NCBI RefSeq assembly: GCF_013409995.1
Contig: NZ_JACCBX010000017.1
Location: 62,001 to 126,000, forward strand
Direction of reading: 5' to 3'
Source of the DNA: Neobacillus driksii
Lineage (GTDB): Bacteria > Bacillota > Bacilli > Bacillales > Cytobacillaceae
Length of the DNA: 64,000 nucleotides
A program made the position numbers and the translations under genes. Position 1 is the first letter of the stretch. Every line of letters starts with the position of its first letter. Positions 35,258-44,588 of this stretch are shown piece after piece. The notes below the pieces were generated by a model. The model made no database searches and was not told the origin of the DNA. It saw only the letters and a list, made by a program, of their open reading frames with translations.

Positions 35258-35950
35258 GTGACCACATCAATTGTACAAATGCTCAAAGAAAACAAAATGA
35301 CATTAATCGTGAGTTTACCAGAAAACCGAGTAGAACTGGCAAAGGCGGCGATCCATGCTGGAGTGGACGCTATTAAGTTGCATGTGAATGTAGAGCACCG
35401 TGCATCCGGGAATCATTTTACCTCCGTTGAATCCTATTTTGATGTATTCCGCAAAATTAGAGATGAATTTTCTGGACCACTAGGCATCGTCCCAGGTGGG
35501 TCATTTGAAGATATAAAACAAAGGGAGATGGAGGAATTAATTGGCTTAGGCTTCAATTTTTATTCCATCTATGCGCACCATCACCCAAGTTGGATGCTCA
35601 GTCTAAAAAGAATCGATAAAACGTTCGCGATTTCAAGTGATTATAACTTTAGCTCCATTGGTAATGTAGGTCACCTAGGTGTGTCGGCATTAGAAGCTTC
35701 AATCATTCCAGGCGAGGAATATGGGACGCCACTGACCCTAAAGGATGTACTTGCCTATCAATCACTTGTCCAACATGTAGATGTGCCAGTTCTCGTTCCT
35801 TCACAACGAAAACTAGTACCATCTGATATTCCTTTATTAGCGAAAGCTGGAGTAAAAGCAGTCATGCTCGGTGCTATTGTAATAGGACACACCAAGAATA
35901 GTATTCAATCAGAAATCACTTCATTTAGAAAAGCAATCGATTTATTGTAG
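35258..35950 (+). CDS. Small TIM-barrel protein, function unknown
   Basis: The 230-residue protein has beta/alpha-barrel features of phosphate-binding barrels: LIVSLPENRVELAKAAIHAG then AIKLHVN at the start, GIVPGGS, YSIYAHHHPSW in the middle, and AGVKAVMLGAIVIG at the end where a phosphate would bind. It resembles the general shape of HisA/NanE/thiamine-phosphate-synthase-type proteins, but I cannot name a family. GTG at 35258 follows AGGGGTGA. It is inserted between binding protein and permeases, so it is co-expressed with the importer and probably acts on the imported sugar. Confidence 0.6.
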   Translation: MTTSIVQMLKENKMTLIVSLPENRVELAKAAIHAGVDAIKLHVNVEHRASGNHFTSVESYFDVFRKIRDEFSGPLGIVPGGSFEDIKQREMEELIGLGFNFYSIYAHHHPSWMLSLKRIDKTFAISSDYNFSSIGNVGHLGVSALEASIIPGEEYGTPLTLKDVLAYQSLVQHVDVPVLVPSQRKLVPSDIPLLAKAGVKAVMLGAIVIGHTKNSIQSEITSFRKAIDLL

Positions 35951-35963
35951 AGGGGGTTGGAAG

Positions 35964-36899
35964 GTGGAAGCAAAGGTTGAAGCAGCGAAACGTCCGCCCT
36001 TAAAGGGTGTTAAACAGCGAAAAAAATTTATTGGCAGTGAAGCCTTTTACGGCTACTTATTTGTCAGCCCCATGGTGATAGGTTTTCTATTGGTAATGCT
36101 TTTTCCGCTTATCTACTCGATTTATATGAGTTTAACAGATTGGCAGTTGCTCGGAGATCCCAATTTTATTGGGACAGAGAACTATCAACGATTAGTAAAT
36201 GATCCTGATTTTTGGGTGGTACTGAAAAATACACTTATTTTCGCAGCCGGATTAGTGCCGATCAATATCATTCTTGCTCTTTTGTTGGCACTTTTACTTC
36301 AGAAGAATTTACCTGGCATTGGATTTTTTCGAACAGCAATCTTTATTCCTGTTATGACATCCATTGTTGTTTGGTCGATTATTTGGAAATATATGTTTGG
36401 AACTGAAGAAGGCTTTATTAATCAAGTACTTGCTGCTATTGGGATTGACGGGCCAGCCTGGCTATATGATCCTGATCTTGCTATGGGGGCAGTTATTGTC
36501 GTCAGTGCCTTGAAAAATGTAGGGTTAAATATGGTTCTGTTCCTAGCGGCCCTTCAGCAGGTAGACAAGAATCTTTATGAAGCCTCCTATTTAGATGGTG
36601 CTAATAAGCTTAGACAATTTTGGAATGTAACCCTTCCAATGATTACACCTACGGTATTTTTAACCTTAATCTTAACTATTATTGGTTCCATGAAGGTTTT
36701 TGGTCAAATCTATGTCATGACCAACGGAGGTCCGGGAAATCATACGAAGGTATTAGTTTACTATATTTGGGAAAATGCATTTAAACTTTTCGATTTTGGG
36801 TATGCATCAGCCATTGCACTCGTTTTATTTGTGATTATCTTAGTTTTTACTATCATTCAATGGACTGCTAGAAAAAGGTGGGTTTTCCATGAAGAATAA
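35964..36899 (+). CDS. Sugar ABC transporter permease (CUT1, MalF-like)
   Basis: This is a 311-residue membrane subunit of importer B with six predicted helices after a basic N-terminal tail. The EAA loop reads EASYLDGANKLRQFWNVTLP. The start is GTG, placed behind GAGGGGGTTGGAAG. Its 3-prime end overlaps the next permease gene by eleven bases, so both are made together. It would pair with the next gene's product and with a shared ATPase encoded elsewhere. Confidence 0.93.
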   Translation: MEAKVEAAKRPPLKGVKQRKKFIGSEAFYGYLFVSPMVIGFLLVMLFPLIYSIYMSLTDWQLLGDPNFIGTENYQRLVNDPDFWVVLKNTLIFAAGLVPINIILALLLALLLQKNLPGIGFFRTAIFIPVMTSIVVWSIIWKYMFGTEEGFINQVLAAIGIDGPAWLYDPDLAMGAVIVVSALKNVGLNMVLFLAALQQVDKNLYEASYLDGANKLRQFWNVTLPMITPTVFLTLILTIIGSMKVFGQIYVMTNGGPGNHTKVLVYYIWENAFKLFDFGYASAIALVLFVIILVFTIIQWTARKRWVFHEE

Positions 36900-37725
36900 A
36901 AAGAAAAATGGAATGTTTACGAAAGTATTATTTTATGGTGTGCTGTCATTTATTTCTATCGTGATGATTGTGCCGTTTTTATGGATGATTAATACCTCAT
37001 TCAAGGATTCAACGAAAATATTTGTTTTTCAATTCATCCCTAATCCGTTTAAGTGGGAAAATTATCTACAGGTATTAGAATCAACACCATTTCACCTTTT
37101 CTATTTTAATAGCTTATATATTGCCATTCTAGTAACAGCTGGAACCATATTTCTTGGTTCATTAGCAGGCTATGCCTTTGCAAAGCTAAAATTCAGAGGG
37201 AGTTCCATCCTATTCCTTTGCCTATTAAGCACGATGATGATTCCAGTTGAAGTTATCACCATCCCTCTTTTCTTATTTATGAGAGATTTAGGGTTAATCA
37301 ATACACATGTACCGTTAATTGCGATACCCATTTTAGGACCTGCAGGTGTTTTTGGTGTTTTCGTTATGCGGCAGTTTTTCTTATTAGTACCAACAGAACT
37401 AGAAGAGGCTGCAAAATTAGATGGATGCTCGTATTTCCGTATTTATTGGAATATCATGCTTCCACTAGCAAAACCAGCCGTTGCCACACTCACAATCTTC
37501 ACCTTTTTAACAAGCTGGAATGAATTCTATGAACCGCTTATTTACATTAATTCAAAAGAACTTATGACGCTGCCACTTGCATTGGCTTTATTCACAGATG
37601 AGGTAGGGACCAAATGGGAGCTGCTAATGAGTGCATCGGTAATGGCAACACTTCCATTATTAATTATCTTTTTCTTCGCACAAAAGCAATTTATTGAAGG
37701 AGTAGCCATGACAGGTGGAAAGTAA
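36889..37725 (+). CDS. Sugar ABC transporter permease (CUT1, MalG-like)
   Basis: This 278-residue second permease of importer B has six predicted helices and the EAA loop EAAKLDGCSYFRIYWNIMLP. It ends VAMTGGK as expected of MalG-type proteins. The ATG lies inside the 3-prime end of the preceding gene. It is followed 25 bases downstream by the FAD oxidoreductase, so transporter and enzyme genes form one operon. Confidence 0.93.
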   Translation: MKNKKKNGMFTKVLFYGVLSFISIVMIVPFLWMINTSFKDSTKIFVFQFIPNPFKWENYLQVLESTPFHLFYFNSLYIAILVTAGTIFLGSLAGYAFAKLKFRGSSILFLCLLSTMMIPVEVITIPLFLFMRDLGLINTHVPLIAIPILGPAGVFGVFVMRQFFLLVPTELEEAAKLDGCSYFRIYWNIMLPLAKPAVATLTIFTFLTSWNEFYEPLIYINSKELMTLPLALALFTDEVGTKWELLMSASVMATLPLLIIFFFAQKQFIEGVAMTGGK

Positions 37726-37750
37726 CAACTAAAAAAGGATGTGTCTATTT

Positions 37751-39091
37751 TTGAAAAGAGAACTTGAATTTGATGTTGTTGTTACAGGAGGTGGTCCTGC
37801 TGGGATTAATGCAGCAATTGCTTCAGGGAGAACAGGAGCAAAAACACTTCTGATTGAAAGATATGGATTTTTAGGCGGGATGTCAACGGTTGCACTTGTT
37901 TATCCATGGATGACCTTCCATACAGAATCAGGAAAACAAGTAATAAAAGGGATTGCACAGGAAATCGTTGATAGATTAATGGACCAAGGTGGTTCCCCAG
38001 GCCATTTGCGCGATACTGTAGGATTTACCAATACGCTCACTCCCTATCATCCAGAAAAATATAAGCTATTAGCATTAGAAATGCTAGAAGAAGCGGGGGT
38101 AGAAGTCCTTGTTCATAGCTTTGTAGATAATGTCGAGGTAGTGGGGAATCAGATTACAACTATCAATCTAACAACTAAATCGGGGCCAATCCGAGTATCG
38201 GCTAAACGATTTGTTGATACAACTGGTGATGCTGATATTGCCTTTTTAGCGGGTGCTCCTTGCTTAAAAGGGAGGGACAGCGATCAAAATACCCAGCCGA
38301 TGACGATGAAATTCCGAATGAGGGGCGTTGATCTTTCAAAGGTTAAAGAAGCGATGAAGACAAATCCATGCAATTTCTACAAAAAAACACCCATTGCGGA
38401 ATTGGACGATTTACCACTCACAGGAGTACAAGGATTTTATAAAGAATGGAACGAGTCTGGTGTACCTATCAATCGGGATCAAGTTCTCTTTTTTGCTGGT
38501 CCCGAAGAGGATGAGGTTCTTGTAAATTGTACCCGGGTGCAGGGTCTAGATGGAACAGATGTTTTCGATTTAACAAAAGGTGAAAAAGAAGGCAGAAAAC
38601 AAGTGCTCATGATGGCAGAATTTTTACAACAGAAGATACCAGGTTTTGAAAAGGCATCTATCTCAGCGGTAGGAACACAAATTGGGATACGTGAAACAAG
38701 AAGGATTGATGGGCAATATGCTCTTACCATTGAGGATGTAGTTGCTGGAAAAAAATTCGATGATAGTATTGCTCTCAGTGGTTACCCAATCGATATTCAT
38801 GACCCAACTGGTAAAGGTGTTCAAGCAAATGATATCGAGGGAGATGGAAGCTATGGTATCCCTTATCGCTGTCTCATTCCTAAACATATTGATAACCTAT
38901 TAGTCGCAGGTCGTTGTATTTCCACTACTCATGAAGCATTGGCTACAACACGGTTAACTCCAAGTGCAATGGCAACAGGACAGGCAGCTGGAACCGCCGC
39001 AGCACTCTCGATTGCCGATAATGTTGCGCCTAAGGATTTGAATATCAAAAAGCTCCAGGAAATTTTGGTAGAGAACGGTGTCGTCATTTAA
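37751..39091 (+). CDS. FAD-dependent oxidoreductase (FAD_oxidored/PF12831 type)
   Basis: This flavoprotein of about 446 residues has the N-terminal FAD motif VVVTGGGPAGINAAIASGRTG, a VDTTGDADIAFLAG segment and the C-terminal LLVAGRCISTTHEALATTR signature with GQAAGTAAAL, all typical of this family, which lies in many carbohydrate loci. There is no signal peptide. TTG at 37751 is preferred because AAAGGA is upstream; ATG 37739 overlaps that site. Its substrate is unknown. It probably oxidises a sugar, or dehydrogenates a sugar-derived intermediate, in the pathway fed by importer B. Confidence 0.85.
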   Translation: MKRELEFDVVVTGGGPAGINAAIASGRTGAKTLLIERYGFLGGMSTVALVYPWMTFHTESGKQVIKGIAQEIVDRLMDQGGSPGHLRDTVGFTNTLTPYHPEKYKLLALEMLEEAGVEVLVHSFVDNVEVVGNQITTINLTTKSGPIRVSAKRFVDTTGDADIAFLAGAPCLKGRDSDQNTQPMTMKFRMRGVDLSKVKEAMKTNPCNFYKKTPIAELDDLPLTGVQGFYKEWNESGVPINRDQVLFFAGPEEDEVLVNCTRVQGLDGTDVFDLTKGEKEGRKQVLMMAEFLQQKIPGFEKASISAVGTQIGIRETRRIDGQYALTIEDVVAGKKFDDSIALSGYPIDIHDPTGKGVQANDIEGDGSYGIPYRCLIPKHIDNLLVAGRCISTTHEALATTRLTPSAMATGQAAGTAAALSIADNVAPKDLNIKKLQEILVENGVVI

Positions 39092-39114
39092 GGTTACTTT
39101 AAAGGAGGATAATC

Positions 39115-40764
39115 ATGAATCGATTGAGGAAATTCTTTACTGTTTGCCTTGCTGTGCTCCTTTTATTTAGCACGGTAGGGATGGTGAATGCAGAAGGAAA
39201 CAAGAAAGATTTAGCTACCATTCTACTAGTTCCATTGGATGATCGGCCAGCAAATGTATATTTTCCTACTGAAGTTGGTGCAGCTGCAGGTGTAGATGTG
39301 GTTACACCTCCGAAAGAAATGATCGGAATGTTCACTCAGCCAGGGAATGGGAAGGAAATTAGTAAATGGCTGCTAGAGAATGGTGATCAAGCGGATGGAT
39401 TTGTTATTTCAACAAGTATGCTTGCATATGGTGGCTTGGTAGCATCACGGACGGGTGTCAAATCTCTTGAAGATGCAATCGAAGATATTCAGGTGATAAA
39501 ACAATTAAAACAATTGTACCCTGAAAAACCTGTATATGTTTTTGATACGATTCAAAGATTAGCCGTCACGGCAATCAGTGATGAGTATTTAAAATATTAC
39601 TCACAGATTAGTGAATGGGCCGTCTTATATGATAAGGTCGTTAATTTAGGCATGGAGGGAAAAGCGAGACTTGATGAATTAGAATCGATTATCCCTGATG
39701 CTGTATTACAAGATTACAAAAATGCTAGAGCGAGAAATCATAGTGTTAATAACCTAATGATTGATTGGGTTAATGAAGGATATATCGACCATTTAATCTT
39801 GGCACAAGATGATGCGGCCCCTTATGGACTTCACCGTGCTGAAAGGGAGCTTTTACTTGATAAAGTAAACAAGCTCAGGGTAGAGGATCAAGTAGCCGTC
39901 TTTCCTGGGGCAGATGAAGTGGGAGTTGTGTTGGTATCTCGCTTTGTCAATAAATTGTTCCATACATCCCCAGCCTTTTTTATTGAATATGGAGGGATTC
40001 ATGGGGATGATTGGACTGCTCCATTTGAAGATACAACCTTCGATTATAATGTTCAAAAGCATATCGTTTCGGCCGGAGGAAGGGTTGTTGACAACGAAAA
40101 AGAGGCTGACATCCACCTATTATTAAATACTCCATCTTCAGCTGGAACAGATAGGTCAGTTGATATTACTAGGCTCGTTACGCGGACAAATGAATTACTA
40201 TCGAACGGAAAACAAGTAGCCATTGGTGATGTCTTGATCGTCAATAAAGCGGATGAGGCGTTTGTGACTGAGCTAGCTGAAAACGTCGATTTAACGAAAA
40301 TCTTATCCTATAGTGGGTGGAATACCGCAGGAAATGCACTGGGAATTACAGTCGGGCATGCTGCAGCACGAACCGCATTTTTAGAGCAAAAGTCAGGAAT
40401 CGGCGTGCCTTTATATGAGCAAGCAGCTGAAACCCACTATGAATTTTTACTCCATCGATACGCAAAGGATCAAGGATATAAAAATGTTGTTCATCCAGCC
40501 GCAAGACAATATATTCAGCAAATTGGTGCAAGTGAATGGGATTTAGGTTCTAAATACACACTAGTAAACAACTTTGTAAAGGAAAAGTTAACAGCAGAAA
40601 CAGAAAAGTGGTATCAATATTTTGATGGAAAAGAAGTTTACATTGGTTCAAGAGGAAACAAGGATTTCTTCAAAACTATTTCATCTTTAGAAAGTGTTCA
40701 TGTGAACCTGCCTTGGCCAAGAATTTTTGAGGCAGAATTAGAACCAGATTTAGAACTTAAGTAA
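39115..40764 (+). CDS. Secreted DUF4127 protein
   Basis: The 549-residue protein has a Sec signal peptide (MNRLRKFF start, cleavage after VNA at residue 26), so it should be exported and released. The mature part matches DUF4127 as I know it: LVPLDDRP near 38-45, STSMLAYGGLVASR, LAQDDAAPYG, FPGADEVG, YSGWNTAGNA and LPWPR near the end. The Asp-rich motifs suggest a metal- or sugar-binding active site, but no reaction is established to my knowledge. It shares all these motifs with the cytosolic copy at 46448. It is last in operon B, 23 bases after the FAD enzyme, before the strong terminator. An extracellular glycan-processing role is an inference. Confidence 0.82.
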   Translation: MNRLRKFFTVCLAVLLLFSTVGMVNAEGNKKDLATILLVPLDDRPANVYFPTEVGAAAGVDVVTPPKEMIGMFTQPGNGKEISKWLLENGDQADGFVISTSMLAYGGLVASRTGVKSLEDAIEDIQVIKQLKQLYPEKPVYVFDTIQRLAVTAISDEYLKYYSQISEWAVLYDKVVNLGMEGKARLDELESIIPDAVLQDYKNARARNHSVNNLMIDWVNEGYIDHLILAQDDAAPYGLHRAERELLLDKVNKLRVEDQVAVFPGADEVGVVLVSRFVNKLFHTSPAFFIEYGGIHGDDWTAPFEDTTFDYNVQKHIVSAGGRVVDNEKEADIHLLLNTPSSAGTDRSVDITRLVTRTNELLSNGKQVAIGDVLIVNKADEAFVTELAENVDLTKILSYSGWNTAGNALGITVGHAAARTAFLEQKSGIGVPLYEQAAETHYEFLLHRYAKDQGYKNVVHPAARQYIQQIGASEWDLGSKYTLVNNFVKEKLTAETEKWYQYFDGKEVYIGSRGNKDFFKTISSLESVHVNLPWPRIFEAELEPDLELK

Positions 40765-40835
40765 TAGATAAAACGGTAAAAAGGTAACCTGATTACAAAC
40801 ATTACGAAAAGAGATTTAGCATAAATGTCCTATTA

Positions 40836-40877
40836 AATAGACAAGCCTATTTATCTTTTATAGGCTTGTTTATTTTT
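40836..40877 (+). terminator. Terminator of operon B
   Basis: A stem of 15 pairs (one G-T) formed by AATAGACAAGCCTAT and ATAGGCTTGTTTATT is followed by a T-rich tail (TTTTTTG). It lies 72 bases after the secreted DUF4127 gene. Confidence 0.85.
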
Positions 40878-41029
40878 TGTTTTCTTTAAATTTTGATATT
40901 GGTCTCTCTTAATTTGTAAGAAATATGGTGACTATGCAAGTCTATATTTTAACTTTGATTGTAGAAGAACATCTGTTTTAACTTAACTTCCCCTATGGTT
41001 CTTTTCGTAACACTTCTGCTAATTTTAAA

Positions 41030-41047
41030 TTTTAGAAAATTCTAAAA
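41030..41047. promoter_or_regulatory. 18-base palindrome, candidate operator
   Basis: TTTTAGAAAATTCTAAAA is a perfect palindrome lying six bases before the -35 box of the locus C promoter. AT-rich palindromes of this kind are used by RpiR/MurR-type regulators, and one is encoded in locus C (51090). The pairing of this site with that regulator is an inference. Confidence 0.55.
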
Positions 41048-41053
41048 ATACAA

Positions 41054-41082
41054 TTGACAGCTTTGCTCGGGTAATATAGAAT
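41054..41082 (+). promoter_or_regulatory. Sigma-A promoter of locus C
   Basis: TTGACA (41054-41059), a 17-base spacer and TAGAAT (41077-41082) form a near-perfect sigma-A promoter. It predicts a transcript start near 41089 and a leader of about 205 bases before the NanE start. Confidence 0.75.
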
Positions 41083-41168
41083 AAAAAATGAAGAAATAAT
41101 CCTTTAATTATAAAAAAAATGGAGTAAAAATCCTACGTGTATTTTTTATCCTTTTTGGAGTTCAAACT

Positions 41169-41216
41169 TAACTAACCAATGCTTGTTGTATAAAAGAGAA
41201 GGTTAGGTTTTTTTTG
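41169..41216 (+). terminator. Leader hairpin with T run, possible attenuator
   Basis: TAACC (41173-41177) and GGTTA (41201-41205) form a short stem, extendable with a bulge, directly followed by GG and eight T's. It lies between the promoter at 41054 and the NanE gene, so it could end transcription in the leader unless relieved. The stem is weak and no T-box or known riboswitch motif was seen. Confidence 0.45.
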
Positions 41217-41293
41217 CACACTAATGGGGAAAATATCCTCCTAATTTTATAATTTTGGATATATTTTTCTAAAAAATGAACAGAGGGGGGGAA

Positions 41294-41998
41294 ATGATGG
41301 ATAAGGAAACCTTTTTAAATATTATCAAAGGGGAATTAATTGTATCATGTCAAGCGCTAGAGGATGAGCCTTTACATGGACCTGAAATTATGGCCAAAAT
41401 GGGCCTTGCTGCCAAAATTGGTGGAGCAGTAGCTATACGTGCTAATAGCAAAGAGGATATCATTGCCATTCGTAAAGAGACTGGGCTTCCGACAATTGGT
41501 ATCGTTAAAAGAGAATATAGGGATAGTGATGTATATATTACACCGACCTTTAAAGAGGTCCAAGAATTAATAGAATCCGGAACAGACGTCATTACGTTAG
41601 ATGCTACCTTAAGGAAAAGACCACAAGGAATTAATTTTCGAGAGTTGGTTTCTTTCATAAGAAAAAATAGTAATTGTTTAATTATGGGTGATGTTTCGAC
41701 GGTAGAAGAAGGAAAGAAAGCCGTTTTAGATGGATGCGATTTAATTTCAACCACTATGTCAGGCTATACGCCTTATAGCCGTCATTTAGATGGCCCTGAT
41801 TTTGAGCTGATAAAAGAACTCACTTCTTCTATTAATATCCCAGTTATCGCGGAAGGTAGAATTTCTACTCCTGAAGATGCAGTGAAGGCTTTATTGTTTG
41901 GTTCTCATTCCGTTGTTGTAGGCACAGCCATTACAAGACCCCAAGAGATAACAAAATCGTTTGTGAAAAAGATTCATCACGCAAGAAAGATTGTCTAG
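41294..41998 (+). CDS. nanE: N-acylglucosamine-6-phosphate 2-epimerase
   Basis: NanE converts N-acetylmannosamine 6-phosphate to N-acetylglucosamine 6-phosphate. The 234-residue protein shows the family signature throughout: IVSCQALEDEPLHG, AAKIGGAVAIRAN, GIVKREYRDSDVYITPT, TLDATLRKRP, TTMSGYTPYS and VIAEGRIST. The catalytic Lys (GIVKREY) and Glu (AEGRI) are present. Starts at ATG 41294 or 41297, behind a run of G's, are preferred to ATG 41276, which precedes it. It is the first gene of locus C and shows that the pathway handles an N-acetylated or otherwise N-substituted hexosamine. Lyase NanA, deacetylase NagA and deaminase NagB are not in the window. Confidence 0.92.
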   Translation: MMDKETFLNIIKGELIVSCQALEDEPLHGPEIMAKMGLAAKIGGAVAIRANSKEDIIAIRKETGLPTIGIVKREYRDSDVYITPTFKEVQELIESGTDVITLDATLRKRPQGINFRELVSFIRKNSNCLIMGDVSTVEEGKKAVLDGCDLISTTMSGYTPYSRHLDGPDFELIKELTSSINIPVIAEGRISTPEDAVKALLFGSHSVVVGTAITRPQEITKSFVKKIHHARKIV

Positions 41999-42064
41999 TT
42001 GGGTACGAGGTAAGAATACAACTTTGGTGATACCATACGAACAAATATAAAAGGGGTGTATGAA

Positions 42065-42928
42065 ATGAAGGTTGCATTAAGTATGTGGAGTGTTCACAAG
42101 TATTGGTATGAAGGGAAATGGAGTATTTTAGATTTTATTGATTTTGCGGGTACGACGAAAGCGCAGGGAGTAGAACTGCTAAGTATTTTTTGGAGTGATA
42201 AAGAAATAGAATTACCGAAGGTAGAAGAAGCATTAAAACGGAACAAGCTCGAAGTATCTAGTTATGCAGCTTGCAATAATTTTGTCGTTTCTGATCCTGA
42301 ACAACGTAAGGCTCAGTTGAAAGAAGTAACAGATGCAGTAGATATGGCTGTTCACTTCGGTACAAATATCGTTAGAGTATTTTCCGGGGATCTCCCACAT
42401 GATAATTCCATTACATATGAAGTGGGGATGGGCTATGTTTTGGAAGGATTGGCTGCGGCAGCAAAATATGCTGAAGAAAAGGGTGTCCTCCTTTGTATCG
42501 AAAATCATGGATTATTTGCCGGAAGAAGTGATCAAGTACTAAGTATTATAAAAAATGTTGGTTCACCATCATTAAGAAGTACATTTGATACAGGTAACTT
42601 TTTATTGGTAGGTCAAAATCCTAAAGATGCAGTTGTAGATCTAAAAGGCTATATTAGCCATGTTCATGTTAAAGACTTCTTACCTACGGATGTAGAACAA
42701 AAGGGAAATACTTATAAAGCGCTGTCAGGAGATTTGTTTTTAGGAAAAATCCCAGGTGATGGCGAAGTAGATTTATCCTATATTTTTACAGAATTAATTA
42801 AAAATAAGTATGATGGCTGGCTTGCAGTTGAATTTGAAGGTAGCGAAGAACCAACTATGGGATCGATTATATCTATCGATTATGTCGATGGTTTAGTTCA
42901 GTCTTGTATTGAAAGCGCTACCTTTTAA
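42065..42928 (+). CDS. Sugar phosphate isomerase/epimerase-like TIM-barrel protein
   Basis: The protein has 287 residues from ATG 42065, placed seven bases after AAGGGGTG. It has the xylose-isomerase-like pattern: VALSMWSVHKYW start, GVELLSIFW, LCIENHGLFAG (Glu and His), STFDTGNFLLVG (Asp), HVHVKDF (His) and AVEFEGSEEP (Glu) near the C-terminus. The gene lies 66 bases after nanE and before the binding protein, so it belongs to the amino-sugar operon. The reaction is not deducible; a lyase/hydratase or an isomerase step on a keto-amino sugar is possible. Confidence 0.82.
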   Translation: MKVALSMWSVHKYWYEGKWSILDFIDFAGTTKAQGVELLSIFWSDKEIELPKVEEALKRNKLEVSSYAACNNFVVSDPEQRKAQLKEVTDAVDMAVHFGTNIVRVFSGDLPHDNSITYEVGMGYVLEGLAAAAKYAEEKGVLLCIENHGLFAGRSDQVLSIIKNVGSPSLRSTFDTGNFLLVGQNPKDAVVDLKGYISHVHVKDFLPTDVEQKGNTYKALSGDLFLGKIPGDGEVDLSYIFTELIKNKYDGWLAVEFEGSEEPTMGSIISIDYVDGLVQSCIESATF

Positions 42929-43098
42929 CTGAAATATATATTTTGTGAAATTTAAAAGCTAACAAACTATTATAATATCAACATGTTTCTACCTCAACCA
43001 CTATTCCTCTCTTGTACATTCACCTTTGATAGCATTTTATTCTCAGTAATAGATTGAGAATTTTGGATTATTTTAAAACATTTAAAGGAGGAGAAAGG

Positions 43099-44385
43099 AT
43101 GAAAAAGAAGTTTATATTTTCTCTGTTATTATCAATTCTTTTAATTGGTTCCATTTTGGCTGGTTGTTCTAATGAAAAGTCAGGAACTACAAAGAGTGAT
43201 AAAGTAGTTGTGGATTTCTGGTATGGTTGGACAGGGCCTGAAGGGGAAGCCATGGAAGAACTAATTAAGGAGTTTAATAATAGTCAGGATAAAATTGAGG
43301 TAAAAGGGCTAAGTCAAAGTGATTATCAAAAACAATTGACCGCCATTACTGGAGGTAATCCACCTGACATCGCTTCCCAGTTCGGTAATAATGTTGTACC
43401 GTGGGGAACGAAAGCAGCCATGCAACCTTTAGATAGTTATATTAAAAAGAGTGGCATGGATATGAATGACTTTATTCCAGCTGCGTTAGATACTGTTACC
43501 TATGATGATAAAACGTTTGCCATTCCGATTGCGATGCACGTATCCATGCTGTTCTATAATAAAGATATTTTGTCTGAGGCTGGTTTTGATGGTCCACCTA
43601 AAACGATTGCCGAGCTGAAAGAAGTCATTGAGAAAACGAGTGTTGTAAAAAGTGACGGACGTTTAGATAGACTTGGGTTATGGCCAGGAGTCGACCCGTA
43701 TACATTTGCATATACATTTGGTGGAGATTTCTGGGACCCTTCAAAGAAAGAAGTAACTCCAGATGATCCTGGTGTTGTGAAATCTATCCAATTAGCGAAA
43801 GATATTTGGAGTGAGTATGGCTCTGATAACCTAGATCGTTTTTCTTCTGGACTTGGAAAGTATATGTCTGCACAAAACCCATTCTTTATTGGTAAATATG
43901 CAATGACCATTGATGGAGAATGGCTGCCTACCTTTATAAAACAATATGCACCAAACTTAAATTATGGCATTGCTCCAATTCCATATGACGAAAATCAGCC
44001 TGAATTTGCCAATGCAGGTAATATTAATACAAGTGTATTTTATATTCCAAAAGGCGCTAAACACCCTGATGAAGCATGGGAATTCCTAAATTGGTTTGCG
44101 AAAAAGGAGAATATGGTAAAGTTTACTGCAAAACTTGGAAACCTGCCTACACTGAATAGTGCATTAACTGATTCCGCATATGCAGATGTTCCTGGATTCA
44201 AAGAATTTTTAGAATATGCCGGAGGGGAAAATATGCGTTCCTTCCCAGCTTTACCGTTTATGAACGAATATACAGCTGAAATTACTAAGCAATATGACCT
44301 CATCTTAAGAGGAAAAATTTCGATTGAAGATGCTACGAAAAAAATAAAAGAAACTGTGCAGCCATTGGCCACTAGTACAAAATAA
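43099..44385 (+). CDS. Extracellular sugar-binding lipoprotein of ABC importer C
   Basis: This is a family 1 solute-binding protein, 428 residues from ATG 43099, which has AAAGGAGG upstream and the lipoprotein signal MKKKFIFSLLLSILLIGS; the earlier in-frame ATG lacks them. The lipobox LAGC gives Cys23. WYGWTGPEGEAMEELIKEF marks lobe one. The two permease genes follow after a 203-base gap. It delivers the locus C sugar to the membrane subunits. Confidence 0.93.
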   Translation: MKKKFIFSLLLSILLIGSILAGCSNEKSGTTKSDKVVVDFWYGWTGPEGEAMEELIKEFNNSQDKIEVKGLSQSDYQKQLTAITGGNPPDIASQFGNNVVPWGTKAAMQPLDSYIKKSGMDMNDFIPAALDTVTYDDKTFAIPIAMHVSMLFYNKDILSEAGFDGPPKTIAELKEVIEKTSVVKSDGRLDRLGLWPGVDPYTFAYTFGGDFWDPSKKEVTPDDPGVVKSIQLAKDIWSEYGSDNLDRFSSGLGKYMSAQNPFFIGKYAMTIDGEWLPTFIKQYAPNLNYGIAPIPYDENQPEFANAGNINTSVFYIPKGAKHPDEAWEFLNWFAKKENMVKFTAKLGNLPTLNSALTDSAYADVPGFKEFLEYAGGENMRSFPALPFMNEYTAEITKQYDLILRGKISIEDATKKIKETVQPLATSTK

Positions 44386-44588
44386 GAGGTAGTAAATTAG
44401 ATCCTTATAATTGGGTGGAGGCAGATAAAACCATTCCATCCTAATTATAAGGACTAATGTTTGAAATTGCTTTATCGATAAGAGCCTGTCCATTCATTGA
44501 GTAAAATAATTCACCTAAGAACGTTTTAACACTATTGGTTCCAGCAGTATATTTTTATCGTTTCTCAGCAATTGGTAGGAGGAGGACT

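Larger units (their letters stand above)
40765..41293. other. Intergenic region between loci B and C
   Basis: This 529-base spacer contains the terminator of locus B (40836), an 18-base palindrome (41030), a near-consensus promoter (41054) and a leader hairpin with a T run (41169), all listed separately. No gene is seen. Confidence 0.6.

Noticed and set aside
41350-41754. 134-codon minus-strand frame opposite nanE
   Set aside because: Shadow of the strongly supported nanE gene.
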